DNA of 64,000 nucleotides from Aegilops tauschii subsp. strangulata (Eukaryota > Streptophyta > Magnoliopsida > Poales > Poaceae): the NCBI RefSeq assembly GCF_002575655.3, contig NC_053040.3, forward strand, positions 225,570,628 to 225,634,627, written 5' to 3'. Of this stretch, positions 31,686 through 43,437 are shown piece by piece. Within the stretch, counting starts at the first letter, position 1. Each line of letters begins with the position of its first letter. The position numbers and the translations under genes were made by a program. The notes beneath the pieces were generated by a model, which saw nothing but the letters and a program-made list of their open reading frames with translations, made no database searches and was not told where the DNA came from.

Positions 31686-33831
31686 TGATGACCCAAAAGT
31701 ATAGGGGATCAATCTTAGTCCTTTTGATAATTAATAGTGTTGAACCCAACAGGAGCATAAGGAAATGATAAGCGGTTTTCAGCAAGGTATTCTCTGCAAG
31801 TACTGAAAGTAGATAGTATTGTAGTATGACAATTCATAACAAGTAACAATAGTAAAAACGGGGCAACAAGGTGGCCCAATCCTTTTTTATAGCAAAGGAC
31901 AAGCCGAAACTTTCTCTTATAGTAAGCAAAGTGTTCTTGAGGACACATGGGTATTGTTGTCTAGTCACGTTCATCATGTTTAGTTGATCCACGTTCACTA
32001 CTTTGATAATTCGATATGTGGGCGAACTGGTGCTAGGGTCATGTTCTTACTTGAACAAGCAACCCTCTAATGATTACCCTCTCTCAAGCATCCACAACTA
32101 TGAAAGAAGAATTAAGATAAATCTAACCATAGCATGAAACATATGGATCCAAATCATCCCCTTACGAAATAACACATAAATTTGGGTTTAAGCTTCTATC
32201 ACTCTCGCAAACCCTCATCCACTTATTTCTCCCCAATGCCTTCCCTTAGGCTCAAGTATGGTGAAGTTTCATGTAGTCGATGTTCACATGACTCCACTAA
32301 AGAAGAACAACATACATAATATCAAAATATCAAAAGGATACGGACTCCACATGATTACTTATAACAAGAATTCTCCCATGTCCTCAAGAACAAAAGTAAC
32401 TACTCACAAATCATACTCACGTTCAAGATCAGAGGTTTATTGAATATGCTTGAAGATCTGAACATTTAATCTTCCATGAAATAAACCAACTAGCATCAAC
32501 TACAAGATGTAATCAACATTACTAGCAACCCAAAGGTACCAATTTGAGGTTTTGGGACAAAGTTTGAATACAATAGATGAACTAGGGTTTGAGATGAGAT
32601 GGTTCTGGTGAAGATGTTGATGAACATTGGTCCTCCCAAAGGAGAGGATCGTTGGTGATGTCGATGGCTTCGATTTCCCCCTCCAAGAGGGAAGTTTCCC
32701 CGGCGGAATTGCTCCGCCAGAGAGCAAAACTACTCCTACCCAGGTTATGCCTCGAGACTACAGTGCTTCATCCCAAGAAACTTCTCTCTATTTTTTCTAG
32801 GGAAAATATCCTCTTATAGTAGAAGATGGGCACCGGAGGCCTCCTGGGAGGCCCACGAGTTCATAGGGCGCGCCCTAGGGGGCCGCCCCCTGAGCTCGTT
32901 GCTCCCTGGTGGCCCCCCTTCTGGTAACTCTTCCGACAATATTTTTTATAAATTCCAAAATTGTCGTGGAATTGTCACGGCAGATGTCCTTAGTGTCAGG
33001 ACTTAGTCGCGAGGCCAGCGCATCTATGTGGTAGCTTGAGAGGGGTTGGGCGGAATCAAGAGACGCAACACAAGACAAGGATTTAGACAGCTTCGGGCCC
33101 CGGGAAACATCATCCGGTAATAGCCCTACATGCTGTTTGTGGCTAGGTCTCATTATGCTCATGAGAGAGTCGCCGGTAAGCCGGCTCTTTGTGTCTAGCC
33201 CTAGAGATTGTTTCTTGTCGCTCGTTTTCTTCTTGGGGAGCCCTGCCCCTCCTTATATAAGTTAGGGGGGCGGGTTACATGTGGAGTTCTAGTAGGACTA
33301 GGACTAGTCTATCTTTTCTTACAAGTTGAATACAAGTCCGGGTCTCGCTTCCTTGGTAGGAGAATATTCTTTATGCCTTTCTTCATAAACCGGCCCACCA
33401 TAACATGAGCCGGCCTTCTGGGCTTTGGGCCTACTCTTCTGTCTGACCCGCCGTCGGGGCCATCATTATGTCACCAGGCTCGTGAGTCGTCACACCAGTG
33501 AACCGCCAGACCTATGAGTCGCCAATCCTCCGGCGGGTCACGATGAAGCGCCAGGTCCGGCCGGGTCATACTTCCGGCCGGGTCATACCGCGGGGTATAT
33601 CCCCGACAAAAATAATTCTCTGTAAATTTTCAGGTCATTTGGAGTTGTGGAGAATATCTATCTCTAATGTAGCTTTTTCAGGTCCAGAATTCTAGCTGCC
33701 TACAATCTCCCTATTCATGTGAAACTTCCAAAATAAGAGAGAAAAGGCATTAGAATAGCATCATAGAGTGAATAATGACCCAAAACATAATAAATAATAG
33801 TAGGAAAACATGATGCAAAATGGACGTATCA
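31686..33831 (-). repeat. 5' LTR of Athila-like element, interrupted by a solo LTR
   Basis: Plus-strand ends are TGATGACCC...ACGTATCA. Without the 652 bp of solo LTR plus one TSD copy it is about 1.5 kb, close to the related LTR at 19281-20804. Flank on the right is ACGAG (33832-33836); the matching left copy is not in reach because the other LTR is missing. Confidence 0.75.
32962..33608 (-). mobile_element. Solo LTR with TSD AAAAT, nested in the Athila-like LTR
   Basis: A 647-bp block TGTCGTGG...CCCCGACA flanked by AAAAT on both sides (32957-32961 and 33609-33613). It has no internal domain, so it is a solo LTR left by recombination between two LTRs. A TATATAAGGAGGGG motif on the minus strand near 33245-33258 suggests minus orientation. 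Confidence 0.88.
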
Positions 33832-34343
33832 ACGAGCACCTGAACGGTCTATACACAGAGCGTGCATCCTTCAGCACGACCATAAGAAGAAGGCGGTCGA
33901 GCTCGAGAAACTGAGCTCAGCGTGCAAAGAGGCCCAGACCTAGTCCCGGGCAGACCGCGAGGAGATCCAGCATGTGAAGCGAATTGCCGCTGGTAAGCCA
34001 TACTTTCCCCAATGCGTTTTTGGTGAAACCAGGTTCACCCAGCTTACGCAAATCTGGCGTTCCTCGGATGCTTGAATTTCTGAGGGGCGCGTTGGACACC
34101 GGCCGCTACTATGGTTCCATCGAAGGTGACTCGGAGACGAAGAGCTTATGGGAGCAGTTCTAAGCGCCTTCGCATCCACCGCTACTGAACAATCAAATGA
34201 AGCAGCTGATGGAATTGTACCACATGGCATGGCCGGTAATGCAGGACATCTGCATCAACCTCTGGCCCCAAGGGCCATTGCTGAGCAGCTACTTCATCCT
34301 GGCGCAGCGGCTCCAAGATGACATACCCCAAGTCCTCCGCTTG
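33832..34343 (+). pseudogene. Retroelement-derived coding fragment (plus strand)
   Basis: Plus-strand readings include AKRIAAGKPYFP-like and QCVFGETRFTQLTQIWRSSD segments, then GNAGHLHQPLAPRAIAEQLL in another frame. They look like a decayed retroelement protein of the kind repeated through grass genomes. The fragment is bounded by LTR ends on both sides. No family is assigned. Confidence 0.35.
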
Positions 34344-36902
34344 TGTCGTGGGAAACCACGACCACCTATGGGGCCATGAGCCCCTTTCGGTTCAGTGGGG
34401 AGATGGGCACATTGCATAAAGAGCGGATAAGCCTAATGCAACACAGCAGAGATCGCACAAGAAGTTTTACCCAGGTTATGGCCGCCGCGAGGCGTAACGC
34501 CCTACTCTTGCTTTGGTGGATTGATGGTGGATAACGGTGTAAAACGCGGCGCTCTTTCCTGGCAGGGTTACCTCGGGGCGAGAGTGGCAATGCGCGTATG
34601 AATGTGTGAGGGTCCGAAGCCTTTCTACAATTGCCATGGGCCTTCTTTTATAGATGAAGGGGTCACCACAGTGGCAAATCAGTCTTTACATACTAGGTAG
34701 ATAGCAAATAGTGCTATTATACCTAACTCTGCAGGCTGACAGAGCACATTAAATGTGCCGCCCAGTGTCACATCACAGCGTGCCCGGCAGGCCTTGTCAG
34801 GCTATTTTGCCACCTTCGCGCCTACTTTCTTGACACGTCTTATGATGGGTGTCATTTGGAGGTATTTTCCATAGGATGTGGCCACCATGTGGTAGGAAGC
34901 AGCCACTTAGTCACTAAGGAGCTTGACACCGCACTGATTGATGACGTGCATTACTGTGAGGTGGCGCAGTAGAGTGGTTTGCCTCCGCTATCCCCCGCAG
35001 GCCTACCGGGATGATCTTGGAGGCTTGCTTCCGCGGTAGCCCCAATCTTGCCAGGCTCACCTGCCCAGGGAGGTTCTTCCCTTAGTGATATCTTGCCCCT
35101 TTGGCTAGTCTTGGTCTTCTTGGTTTGCACTTTGATCCTTCAAAGAAATGATCTCTTGTGCCTTGATCTGATCTTGGATGCTGCAAACTCGTTCTTTGGC
35201 CTGTGCACTGTCTGGGCAACAGACCTAGGGTCCGTTGCACTGACAGGAGCCCCCGGGCCTGGCCTGAACGCGCTGTCGGGCGTCCTCGGGGTAGGCCCTA
35301 ACTAGTGCACAGGCAAGAGCATAGAGGTGGCTTTCCCCTTGATATCTTCTTTGCTTCTTCATTAAGTTGAGCCCAGGTCAGTCTCCGGTTCTTCCGCGCG
35401 TCGCGTAATGCCAATCGCAGTGGGGCCAGTCTTGTAATGGCCCGTGAATGACTTTAACGCACAGGTGAGCAACGGCCAATCCACTCTTCCCACTACGCCC
35501 TTATCCTTAGCCACGTATGCTGCATGCATCAAGTGGGATAGGTAACGGAGGCATGTGGTGCAGGAGAGCATCAAGGCAGGGGCCCAGTTTTCATGGATTG
35601 GTGGAGGAGGGCGGCGGTTACTCGTCGAGGAATCGACTCCCTTCCCCGACCCGCCTACAAAAGGAAGGGCGGGGGAGGAGCGGAGGCATCCATTCTCATG
35701 TCCATCTCCCTCCATCCTTTTCCTTCCGCTGGTTATGCTGAAAGGGAGAGCCCGCGGCCAGGCCCCGGGCCTTAGCTCGGGGTCGATGACGCCAAATGCT
35801 CGTGCTGATGCTTGGGGAGTGAGTATGGTCCAGGTCCAGAGGAGGTGCGGTGGGCGAGCCGTCCGTGGTGCAAGATATATCAAGCTTTCCCATTGTTGTG
35901 GAATGCTTGTCTCCTCTGCCTCGGCCGGCCGTGTAGGGAGCGTCGGATCTTGCCACAAGCCATTGCAGCCCGTCGACCTGGTGACCAGGTTCTTGGAGCT
36001 TCCGACGCCCGTCCGGGATGCAGGGCTCGGGGTCGTTGGTAATCCCAGCACTGCCCCTTCTAGCGGAGCCGGGGCCGACGCTGAAGAAAGGGGAGCCTTC
36101 CTGCCCGCCAAGATGGGGAGCAGCGCACCTCGAGTACCCTAGCCGTCTTGGCTGTCGGCCACTTCTCCGGGGAAGGTGACGGACCGGGGAGTCCGGCGTC
36201 TCCCTGGAGCGGTGGTGATGGAGAGAAGACGAGGGAAGACGGAGAAGGTGGGTGGCAGGGCAGCAGGTCCGAGTATGATGGCACCGATGCCTTCGTCTCC
36301 TTCTGGCGACCTGTCGCCTCGTCTTTCCGCTCTTCCCCTCCCTCCCCGACAGCCTCATCACCGGTCTCTTCGGCTGATAGCCGGGGAGGGATGTTCCCTT
36401 GGTGCCTTTGCCCCCTCCAGCAGTCTTCCAGCTGAGCTTCTGTGGTTGGTCCCACCGGTGCTCGAGCTGGGGCTTCTTGCTGGTCCTGGAGGTGGTGACC
36501 AGGGCACCTCCGAGCTGCTCTCCGTGCCCCTCCTTCGCAGCCTCGCCACACCCAATCTTGTTAGGCCGTGCCCAGCAGGCCATGACAGGACCGGGGTGGG
36601 CTCCTGCTCGGGTGCTCCTTTAGTCCTCTCCTCTTCCCACAGCAATACCTGGCGGAGGGAAAACGAAAAGAGGAGATTACAGGGGACTTATCTTTTTTCA
36701 ATCTCAAATATGTAGGCACATGCCAAATATTAGTTCAAACTATGTAATCTCTTGAATCCATATTTGTGTCCTGTAAGGTCGGTACTTGTTTGATCAGCAT
36801 ATTTATGAATAAGATAAACCTTGTCGGGGACTCGTGCATGTTATATGTCCATGCAGAGGTGGAATGCCTCTATACTTTTAAGTAAACAAGTTTCCCCCGA
36901 CA
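34344..36902 (-). repeat. Probable 3' LTR (2.56 kb) of the minus-strand Gypsy element
   Basis: Ends TGTCG...CGACA. On the minus strand a TATAAAAGAAGG box lies near 34640-34655, followed by U5-like sequence to 34344. Its position downstream of integrase on the minus strand fits a 3' LTR. The several overlapping open frames between 35362 and 36715, GC-rich and without domains, are judged fortuitous. Confidence 0.55.
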
Positions 36903-37439
36903 GGCTATCCTGCCGGTACCCTCAGTTTTGTTGTCGTGGAGTTAGGCCTACTGGGCACAAATCATGAAGAGGGACCAGCCCCCCGCCAATATTTTTCACC
37001 AAAAGACACTGCGACTATCCTGACCGAAGCCACGTTCGAGTCAAGGAATGGGAGCACCTAAGTTTCAAAAGGCGGCGAGGTTTTCTTATGCACAAGTCCT
37101 TACTTAGAGAATACGTATGGATAAGAGAAAGAACTTATCTGTTTGGCTCGCTAGAGATCGCAGTGTAGGCTCGTCTTCTTATCTCCTCTTGGGGATCAAG
37201 TCCACGGCATGAGCCTACAGTTTATGCAGATGAAAATGATGCCCGATACGATCTTATCTACATGAACATGTGATGCTCCTGAAATGCTTATGCATGCATG
37301 CAACTTGTCAGGGCCCCCAACGCTTCATTTATTTTTCTGTTGCTCAGGGTTTGCGCCTGGCTTTGTGCAAGAGGTTAAATGCAACTGAGGCAAGGCCTGT
37401 ACAAAAGGGTGGCTGCCGGACCGGGCCCGACAGCCGTGC

Positions 37440-38340
37440 CTTACGGGTAGAACTTGCAGAGATGCTCAATATTACATGAGTTTTGCAATTGAATGCAATC
37501 TCCGGTCTCCAGATGGACTGCGCCCGGTCTAGTGACTCGTACTACCCGGTAAGGGCCTTCCCACTTCAGCGTCAACTTGTTTGCGCCCTTGACGGACTGA
37601 ACACGCCTAAGGACAAGGCCTCCTTCTTCAAAACACCGGGCATGAACCCTGCGGCTGTGATAGCGACGTAGAGCTTGCTGGTAGCATGCGGCACACGTAG
37701 CAGCCCGGAGACGGTTCTCCTCGAGAAGCACATCGTCGTCACGCCAGTGCTGATCCTACGCTACTTCATCAGAGTCAAGCACTCGAGGTGACCCGTAAAT
37801 GAGTTCCGTGGGGATAACTGCTTCTTCCCCATAGACTAGAGAGAAGGGAGTCTGCCTGGTAGCTCGATTTGGTGTCGTTCTGAGGGACCAAAGAACTACT
37901 GACAGCTCATCGGTCCATCGCCTGCCGCACTTCTGCAGCTTATCAAATATTCTCGTCTTGAGTCCTCACAACACTTCAGCGTTCGCCCTTTCAGCTTGTC
38001 CATTGCTTCTTGGATGTGCAACAGAGGCAAATGAGATCTTGCTTCCGAGGGCATGAACATATTGCATGAAGGCGCGATTCGTGAACTGGGTGTCGTTGTC
38101 GGTGATGATCCGGGTAGGGACCCCGAAGCGGCACACCAATCTTTTCAAGAAGCTGATAGCTGGCTGAGCAGTCACCTTTCTCACGGCTTCTACTTCCAGC
38201 CACTTTGTAAACTTGTCGATTGCAACGAACAAGAATTCAAAGCCCCCGTCAGCTCGGGGGAAAGGGCCGAGGATATCAAGCCCCCAGACCGAAAACGGCC
38301 ATGTGTCGGTGTACAAAAGTAGGGGCTCTCCTTTTTTACC
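37440..38340 (-). pseudogene. Integrase of minus-strand Gypsy element (degenerate)
   Basis: The frame at 37966-38340 shows the catalytic core: WPFSVWGLDILGPFPRADGG, IDKFTKWLEVEAVRKVT, then TDNDTQFTN with the second Asp and HPRSNGQAERANAEVL with the Glu. A C-terminal part (37441-37731) reads KLTLKWEGPYRVVRVTRPGA, the usual DNA-binding end. Residues between are in broken frames. The upstream part of the same frame (38350-38646) is non-homologous spacer translated by chance. Confidence 0.85.
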
Positions 38341-38499
38341 CTCTACTTGTGCACGGGCAGTCAGAGCCACACCTGTGGCCATAGTTAGCACGGCAAGGGG
38401 AGGGAGCAGAAGCGCAAGAACACCAAAAAGCGCTCCGGCCAAAAGCACGAGACAGGCAAAGCAATGCCAAGACCAAGAAACACAAAGAGCAAGAGGGCG

Positions 38500-38845
38500 A
38501 GGTGGACTCCCCCGGCAAGACCCTTGCCGGGGCGGCCTCCGCAGCCCCGGCAAGAGCCTTGCCGGGGCAACTTGCCCGACGCCAGCAGAGCGCGCCACCC
38601 TTGAGCCCAAGGGTTCCAACACCACCAACAACCACATTGGAACCAAGGCTCGGGAGGCACCTCCATGGTGGCATGCAGATCTTTGTTAAGATCATAAGCA
38701 CTCTAGATTAGATGAGGACTAGAAGACAACGATCCTCGGCAAGATCCTTGCTGAGGAAATCCACGAGACCCCCGGCAAGATCCTTGCCGGGGACGACTGC
38801 GATGCCGTGGCAAGACCCTTGCCAGCGGCACGTGCGAGGCCACAA
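38500..38845. repeat. Cluster of palindromes, CCCCGGCAAGANCCTTGCCGGGG type
   Basis: At least five near-perfect copies near 38510, 38545, 38728, 38768 and 38808. Each can fold into a stem with a short loop. They sit upstream (minus-strand sense) of the integrase. Confidence 0.85.
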
Positions 38846-38974
38846 CTAGGCCCGCGTCTGCCAAGACTCCACCGCCGTTCCCATAAAGCTGCCAGCCCAA
38901 CCAGCCGGGCAGGCACCTGCATGGCAACGTGCGGCTTCTAGGCCAGCTCAGCAAGCACCTGCGTGGTGGCATGT

Positions 38975-40599
38975 TGTAACACCCACGATGCGGCTATATC
39001 TCCCATGTGTCAAGGCACGACTTAGAGGCATAACCGCATTGTAGGTATTGTCGCAAGAAGGGTCATCTTCACACAATCCCATGTAATGAACAAGAATGGG
39101 ATAACGAGAGTTGGCTTACAATTGCCACTTCACCCAATATATAAATTAATTTATACATCATCCAAAATCCACACATAGACTGACTACGGTCAAATCCAAA
39201 GGAAAAGAAGATAACCCCAAATGCTAGATCCCCGATCGTCCCAACTGGGCTCCACTACTGATCATCCGGAAACGAAACATAGTAACGACCACGTTCCTCG
39301 TCGACTCCCACTTGAGCTCGGTTGCATCATCTGCACTGGTATCGTCGGCACCTGCAACTGTTTTGGTAGAATCTGTGAGTCACGAGGACTCAGCAATCTC
39401 ACACCCGCGAGATCAACACTATTTAAGCTTATAGGAAAGGATGGGGTAATGAGGTGGAGCTGCAGCAAGCACTAAGCATATGGTGGCTAACATGCGCAAA
39501 TGAGAGCAAGAAGAGAAGCAACGCAACGGTAGCGAAGCTAGAAATGATCAAGAAGTGATCCTGAAACTACTTACGTTCATACATAACCTAGACCGTGCTC
39601 ACTTCCCGGACTCCGCCGAAAAGGGACCATCACGGCTACACACACGGTTGATGTATTTTAACTAAGGCAAGTGTCAAGTTCTCTACAACTGGACATTAAC
39701 AAATTCCCATCTGCCTCATAACCGCGGGCACGGCTTTCGAAAGATAATACCCTGCAGGGGTGTCCCAACTTAGCCCATTATAAGCTCTCACGGTCAACGA
39801 AGGATAAACCTTCTCCCGGGAAGACCCGATCAGTCTCGGAATCCCAGTTTACAAGACATTTCGACAATGGTAAAACAAGACCAGCAAGACCACCCGACTG
39901 TGCCGACAAATCCCGATAGGAGCTGCACATATCTCATTCTCAGGGCACACCGGATAAGCGAAGCGTACAGGTACCAACGTAACCCAAGTTGCCAAGGGAC
40001 GGTCCCGCACGGTGCTCTAGTTTGGACCAACACTCAGAGGAGCACTGGCCCGGGGGGGTTAAATAAAGATGACCCTCGGGCTCGCGAAAACCGAAGGGAA
40101 AAAGGCTTAGGTAGGCAAATGTAAGACCAAGGTTGGGTCTTGCTGGAGGAGTTTTATTCAAGGCGAACTGTCAAGGGGGTCCCATAAATCACCCAACCGC
40201 GTAAGGAACGCAAACTCAAGGAACATAACATCGGTATGACGGAAACTAGGGCGGCAAGAGTGGAACAAAACACCAGGCATAAGGCCGAGCCTTCCACCCT
40301 TTACCAAATATATAGATGCATTAATTAAATAAGAGATATTGTGATATGCCAAAATATCCATGTTCCAACATGGAACCAACTTCAACTTCACCTGCAACTA
40401 GCAACGCTATAAGAAGGGCTGAGCAAAAGCGGTAACTTAGCCAAACAACGGCTTGCTAGGAAAGGATGGTTAGAAGCTTGACATGGCAATATGGGAGGCA
40501 TGATATAGCAAGTGGTAGGTAGCACAGCATAGCAATAGAGCGAACAACTAGCAAAGCAAAGATAGAAGTGATTTCGAGGGTATGGTCATCTTGCCTGCA
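38975..40599 (-). repeat. 1.6-kb repeat unit, copy 1, inverted relative to 59575-61187
   Basis: Begins TGTAACACCCACGATG and ends near ATCTTGCCTGCA. Its reverse complement matches 59575-61187 nearly throughout. The first 146 bp (38975-39120) match the 143-bp end blocks of the Ty3 element at 55679-61187. In both places the unit lies downstream, in coding sense, of a truncated Ty3 coding region. Confidence 0.85.
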
Positions 40600-41847
40600 T
40601 GGTTAGAAGCTACCGGGTGAATATCGGGAATATTCCCGTGGACTCGGCTCAACCTCTGCATGTGCTTCCGCATAGTATCTCCTTCCTTCTACAGGAGAAG
40701 ATGCAAATCACTAGGCCGCCCTGGTTCTTGGTGGCCGCCCGTGAAGGCGTCAACGAACTCGTGGCACAGGTCAGCCCAGGTCGAGATGGAGTTCTTCGGC
40801 AGATGCATCAACCAAGACCTCACGTTTGGCTTGAGCGCCAAAGGGAAGTAGTTGGCAAAACAATTCTCATCTCTTCCCCCGGCAGCTTGAACAACGATAG
40901 TGTAGATGCTCAAGAACTCTGCCGGGTTCAGTCTCCAATCATACCTCTCCAGTATCTCTAGCTTGAACGTGCGAGCGGACGGCCAACGGACTTGCCGCAG
41001 CTCACGTGTGAAGGCAGGGCACCCAGCCTTGAAAGATAGGTACCCGCCTCCACCGAGCGCAGGCTCGTCGACGTTGGGGCCATTGTGCCCATTGGACTGG
41101 TGGTGGTTGCCGCGGCGTCGCTCGGTGGTGATGTGCGTGCCCCCCATCTGCCTGTCCTCCGGGGCTCGCCGTCGGCCTTGACGTGCTCGAGGATCGGAGG
41201 AAGCCATCGAGACATCATCAATCTCTTGGTCGCGTGGCCCTCTCGCTGGTTGCCGTGGTGGGGATTGCACAGTGGGGGTGGCCCCTTCCGCATGACCAGC
41301 AGTGTGGGCCGCCATCGTCATCTGGGGAGGTCGTGGTGGGCCAGCTTACTATGAGCCTCCAGCCTTGGCAAAGCCAATCAGACTCTGAATGGTGGCTCTC
41401 CACTCATCCATCTGATCGGCTGCTAGCGGAAATCTCAGCAGCAACTGGGCCCGCGCCATGGCCTCCGAAGCGGTGCTTGGCATAGGTAATGATGATCTAG
41501 ACTGCAGTGTCACCCGACTCCTGACGGTGCCGGTAGTGGCGGCGCCGGGCTCCCGTCATCGGGAGCCAGTCGCTTGGATGGCATGGTGACGAGGTGGTGG
41601 CGTGTGTGGACCAATGACCCCGTTCAGAGCATTGGTTGGGCCAGTTTGCTGCGGGGGCATTGCATGTCCTACGCCCGCGCCCGCGGCGGGGGCATTGAAC
41701 GTCACCGCCGTGGCTATGCCCCTCGGCTGGGCAGGGAGGGACAGAAGGAATTATTTCTCTACCCGTACCTCACAGAGCATGGTTGCTAGGATGTTGTTGG
41801 TGATATCCTTCTGCGGTGCCTCCCGCTCCTGCTTCGGCCGCGGGGGA
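40600..41847 (-). pseudogene. Gag of minus-strand Gypsy element, truncated
   Basis: The frame at 40689-41321 contains the capsid-type region: FKAGCPAFTRELRQVRWPSA, FLSIYTIVVQAAGGRDENCF, then NVRSWLMHLPKNSISTWADL. Continuing in another frame to about 40615 it keeps gag homology (DTMRKHMQRLSRVHGNIPD) and then meets the 1.6-kb repeat. The N-terminal side (41330-41847) is out of frame and ends at the CACTA terminus. Confidence 0.75.
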
Positions 41848-42065
41848 CACTACTAGGGAAAAGCCTAGCAGTAGCGCGGGTACTACTGATACGGCGCTAC
41901 AGCTAACCTAGCAGCAGCGCGTGTTGGCCCGCGCTACTGCTATACAAGCATGGCAGCAGCGAGATGTAGGACAGCGCGCTACTGCTCATAGCTCTAGTTT
42001 TGTGTTAAGCCACGCTACTGCTAACGGCACGCTGCTGCTAAATTTACGACCCTCACTACTGCTAA
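41848..42065. repeat. Terminal and subterminal repeats of CACTA element 2
   Basis: Terminal CACTACTAGG followed by at least nine copies of a GCTACTGCT or AGCAGTAGC core in both orientations. In this superfamily these bind transposition proteins. Confidence 0.85.
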
Positions 42066-42301
42066 TCTTATTAGTTTCTGGTTTTTTTTTGCATATTTGT
42101 TTTGTATGTGAACAGGCATTATACAAGAATCTTTAGCACATACAAATGTCATCATTATACACATACAAATGGCTGCGAGACCACACATGTAATCATAGCA
42201 TATACATACAAATAGTCTCATCAAATCATGTCATCATCCAACACAAAGTGGTCTCTCGTCATCATCTCGAAAATGGTGATACAAGTCTCGAATACTTGCA
42301 A

Positions 42302-42484
42302 CTACATCGTCATCCATCTAAACATATACGCGAGAAGAGCTATCACTATGAGTGATAGCGGAACTATGCAGTACATGAGGCGGCGATTATGAGTCCTCTC
42401 TCGCGCTAGCATGAACCTCAAATAACTAGCTTCTGCTTCTTGTCTGCTTTTGAAGCCTTTATGGCTAGCACCCGAGACCCCCTA
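42302..42484 (-). pseudogene. C-terminal half of CACTA-encoded RNase-H hybrid-binding-like protein, membrane tail
   Basis: The minus-strand reading from the Gypsy junction runs SGASHKGFKSRQEAEASYLR, then a basic stretch (LARERTHNRRL), a hydrophobic helix (IVPLSLIVIALLAYMF) and a stop at 42304-42302. The other half is 49554-49642. Counting the 5-bp duplication once gives exactly 267 bases, 88 codons plus stop, in frame. The KGFKSRQEAEASY pattern is typical of the hybrid-binding domain at the N-terminus of eukaryotic RNase H1 and of related viroplasmin-type proteins. The C-terminal helix suggests membrane anchoring, which is inferred. Confidence 0.7.
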
Positions 42485-43374
42485 TGTCGGCGTTCTGGGA
42501 ACGGGGGTCACCAGACTTGCCTGCCTGCGGCCCACGGCATAGCGGGCCATACGACCCATCTTCATCAACAAGGCACCCAAGACCCTCGCGAGGCGGACGA
42601 CGCAGGACCTCCTCAGGAGTGGCCCCTCTAGGCGGGCTCACGAGGAGCGGAGATATCAAGGCGGAGCAAACCTCACGAGGCTCTCATGACGTGAGCCATG
42701 ACGATCGGCACCAGGCGGGCGCCAGGCGGGCGCCAGGCGGGCGCCAGCGCGCCCAGCATCCTTGTTTCCTCTTTGGTGCTAAGGAGGCAAGCGCAGGCGA
42801 GGAGTACCGAGGCATCAGGCAATGGTTGCCATATCGGTGCAACGAGACCAAGACCAGAAGGACGACAGGACGGAGGTCATCGTGGAGCCCAAGACAGCGT
42901 CACCACCAGAGCCTTTTGCAGGCGAAGACCACTTTTGTCAAGATAGCTTGTACTAGCTGTCCCCCTTCAAATTTGCCCGCCGTTGTTAGCTCCCTTCCCG
43001 CTCAATATTTGGGGAGAGGACCAGGGCCTATATAAGTAGAACTAGCCACCACAGTAGGGGCATCTCAGCCTGATCTGATCTGATCGAGAGCCTACCCTAG
43101 CCACAAGAACACCTCAACCTCAGGAGGCTGTTCTTCCCCTTGTACGGTTCATCATCAGCCCAAGAGGCAATCCACCACCACCACACTGGAGTAGGGTATT
43201 ACACCACAACGGTGGCCCGAACCAGTATAAATCTCGTGTCTTTCTGTGTTGCGAGTTCGTCGAGTTTGTCCGCAAGATCTTAGCGAGCCAGGGCGTGGAT
43301 CGGTAGGAGGGAAAGACTTCGCGCGCACCCCAGAGTTCAAACCTTATGGGTTTGCCAGAACCCCACATCAAACA
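42485..43374 (+). repeat. 5' LTR of non-autonomous Gypsy element (890 bp)
   Basis: Begins TGTCGGCG and ends CACATCAAACA, with the primer-binding region TTTGGCGCGCCAGGTAGGGG directly after. A TATA box (TATATAAG) lies at 43029-43036. It carries three tandem copies of AGGCGGGCGCC near 42714-42746, where the 3' LTR has one. Confidence 0.88.
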
Positions 43375-43437
43375 TTTGGCGCGCCAGGTAGGGGTGCGCC
43401 GTAGCTTCCCTTCCGTCGATCCGTCGCTCCTCGTCTC

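Larger units (their letters stand above)
27764..33831 (-). mobile_element. Athila-like Ty3/Gypsy retrotransposon, minus strand, 3' LTR missing
   Basis: Order on the minus strand: 5' LTR (33831-31686), primer-binding site (31672-31656), gag, protease, reverse transcriptase, integrase. The domain order PR-RT-IN is Gypsy-type, and the gag and protease style suggests the Athila lineage. The downstream LTR is not found before the CACTA remnant at 26554. All coding parts carry frameshifts, so the copy is defective. Confidence 0.8.
34344..41847 (-). mobile_element. Ty3/Gypsy retrotransposon, minus strand, broken by a 1.6-kb repeat and bounded by a CACTA element
   Basis: On the minus strand: gag (41847-40600), a repeat block (40599-38975), a spacer with palindromes (38970-38350), integrase (38340-37440), then an LTR (36902-34344). 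Protease, RT and RNase H are absent. Whether gag and integrase were one element is likely but not proven. The 5' LTR would lie beyond the CACTA insertion at 41848. Confidence 0.65.

Noticed and set aside
35362..36715. Overlapping 160-295-codon ORFs on both strands
   Set aside because: They lie inside a probable LTR, overlap one another in high-GC DNA and show no domain or start context.
38350..38646. N-terminal extension of the integrase frame as a novel domain
   Set aside because: It translates the CCGGCAAG palindromes and spacer; only the part after about 38340 has integrase similarity.
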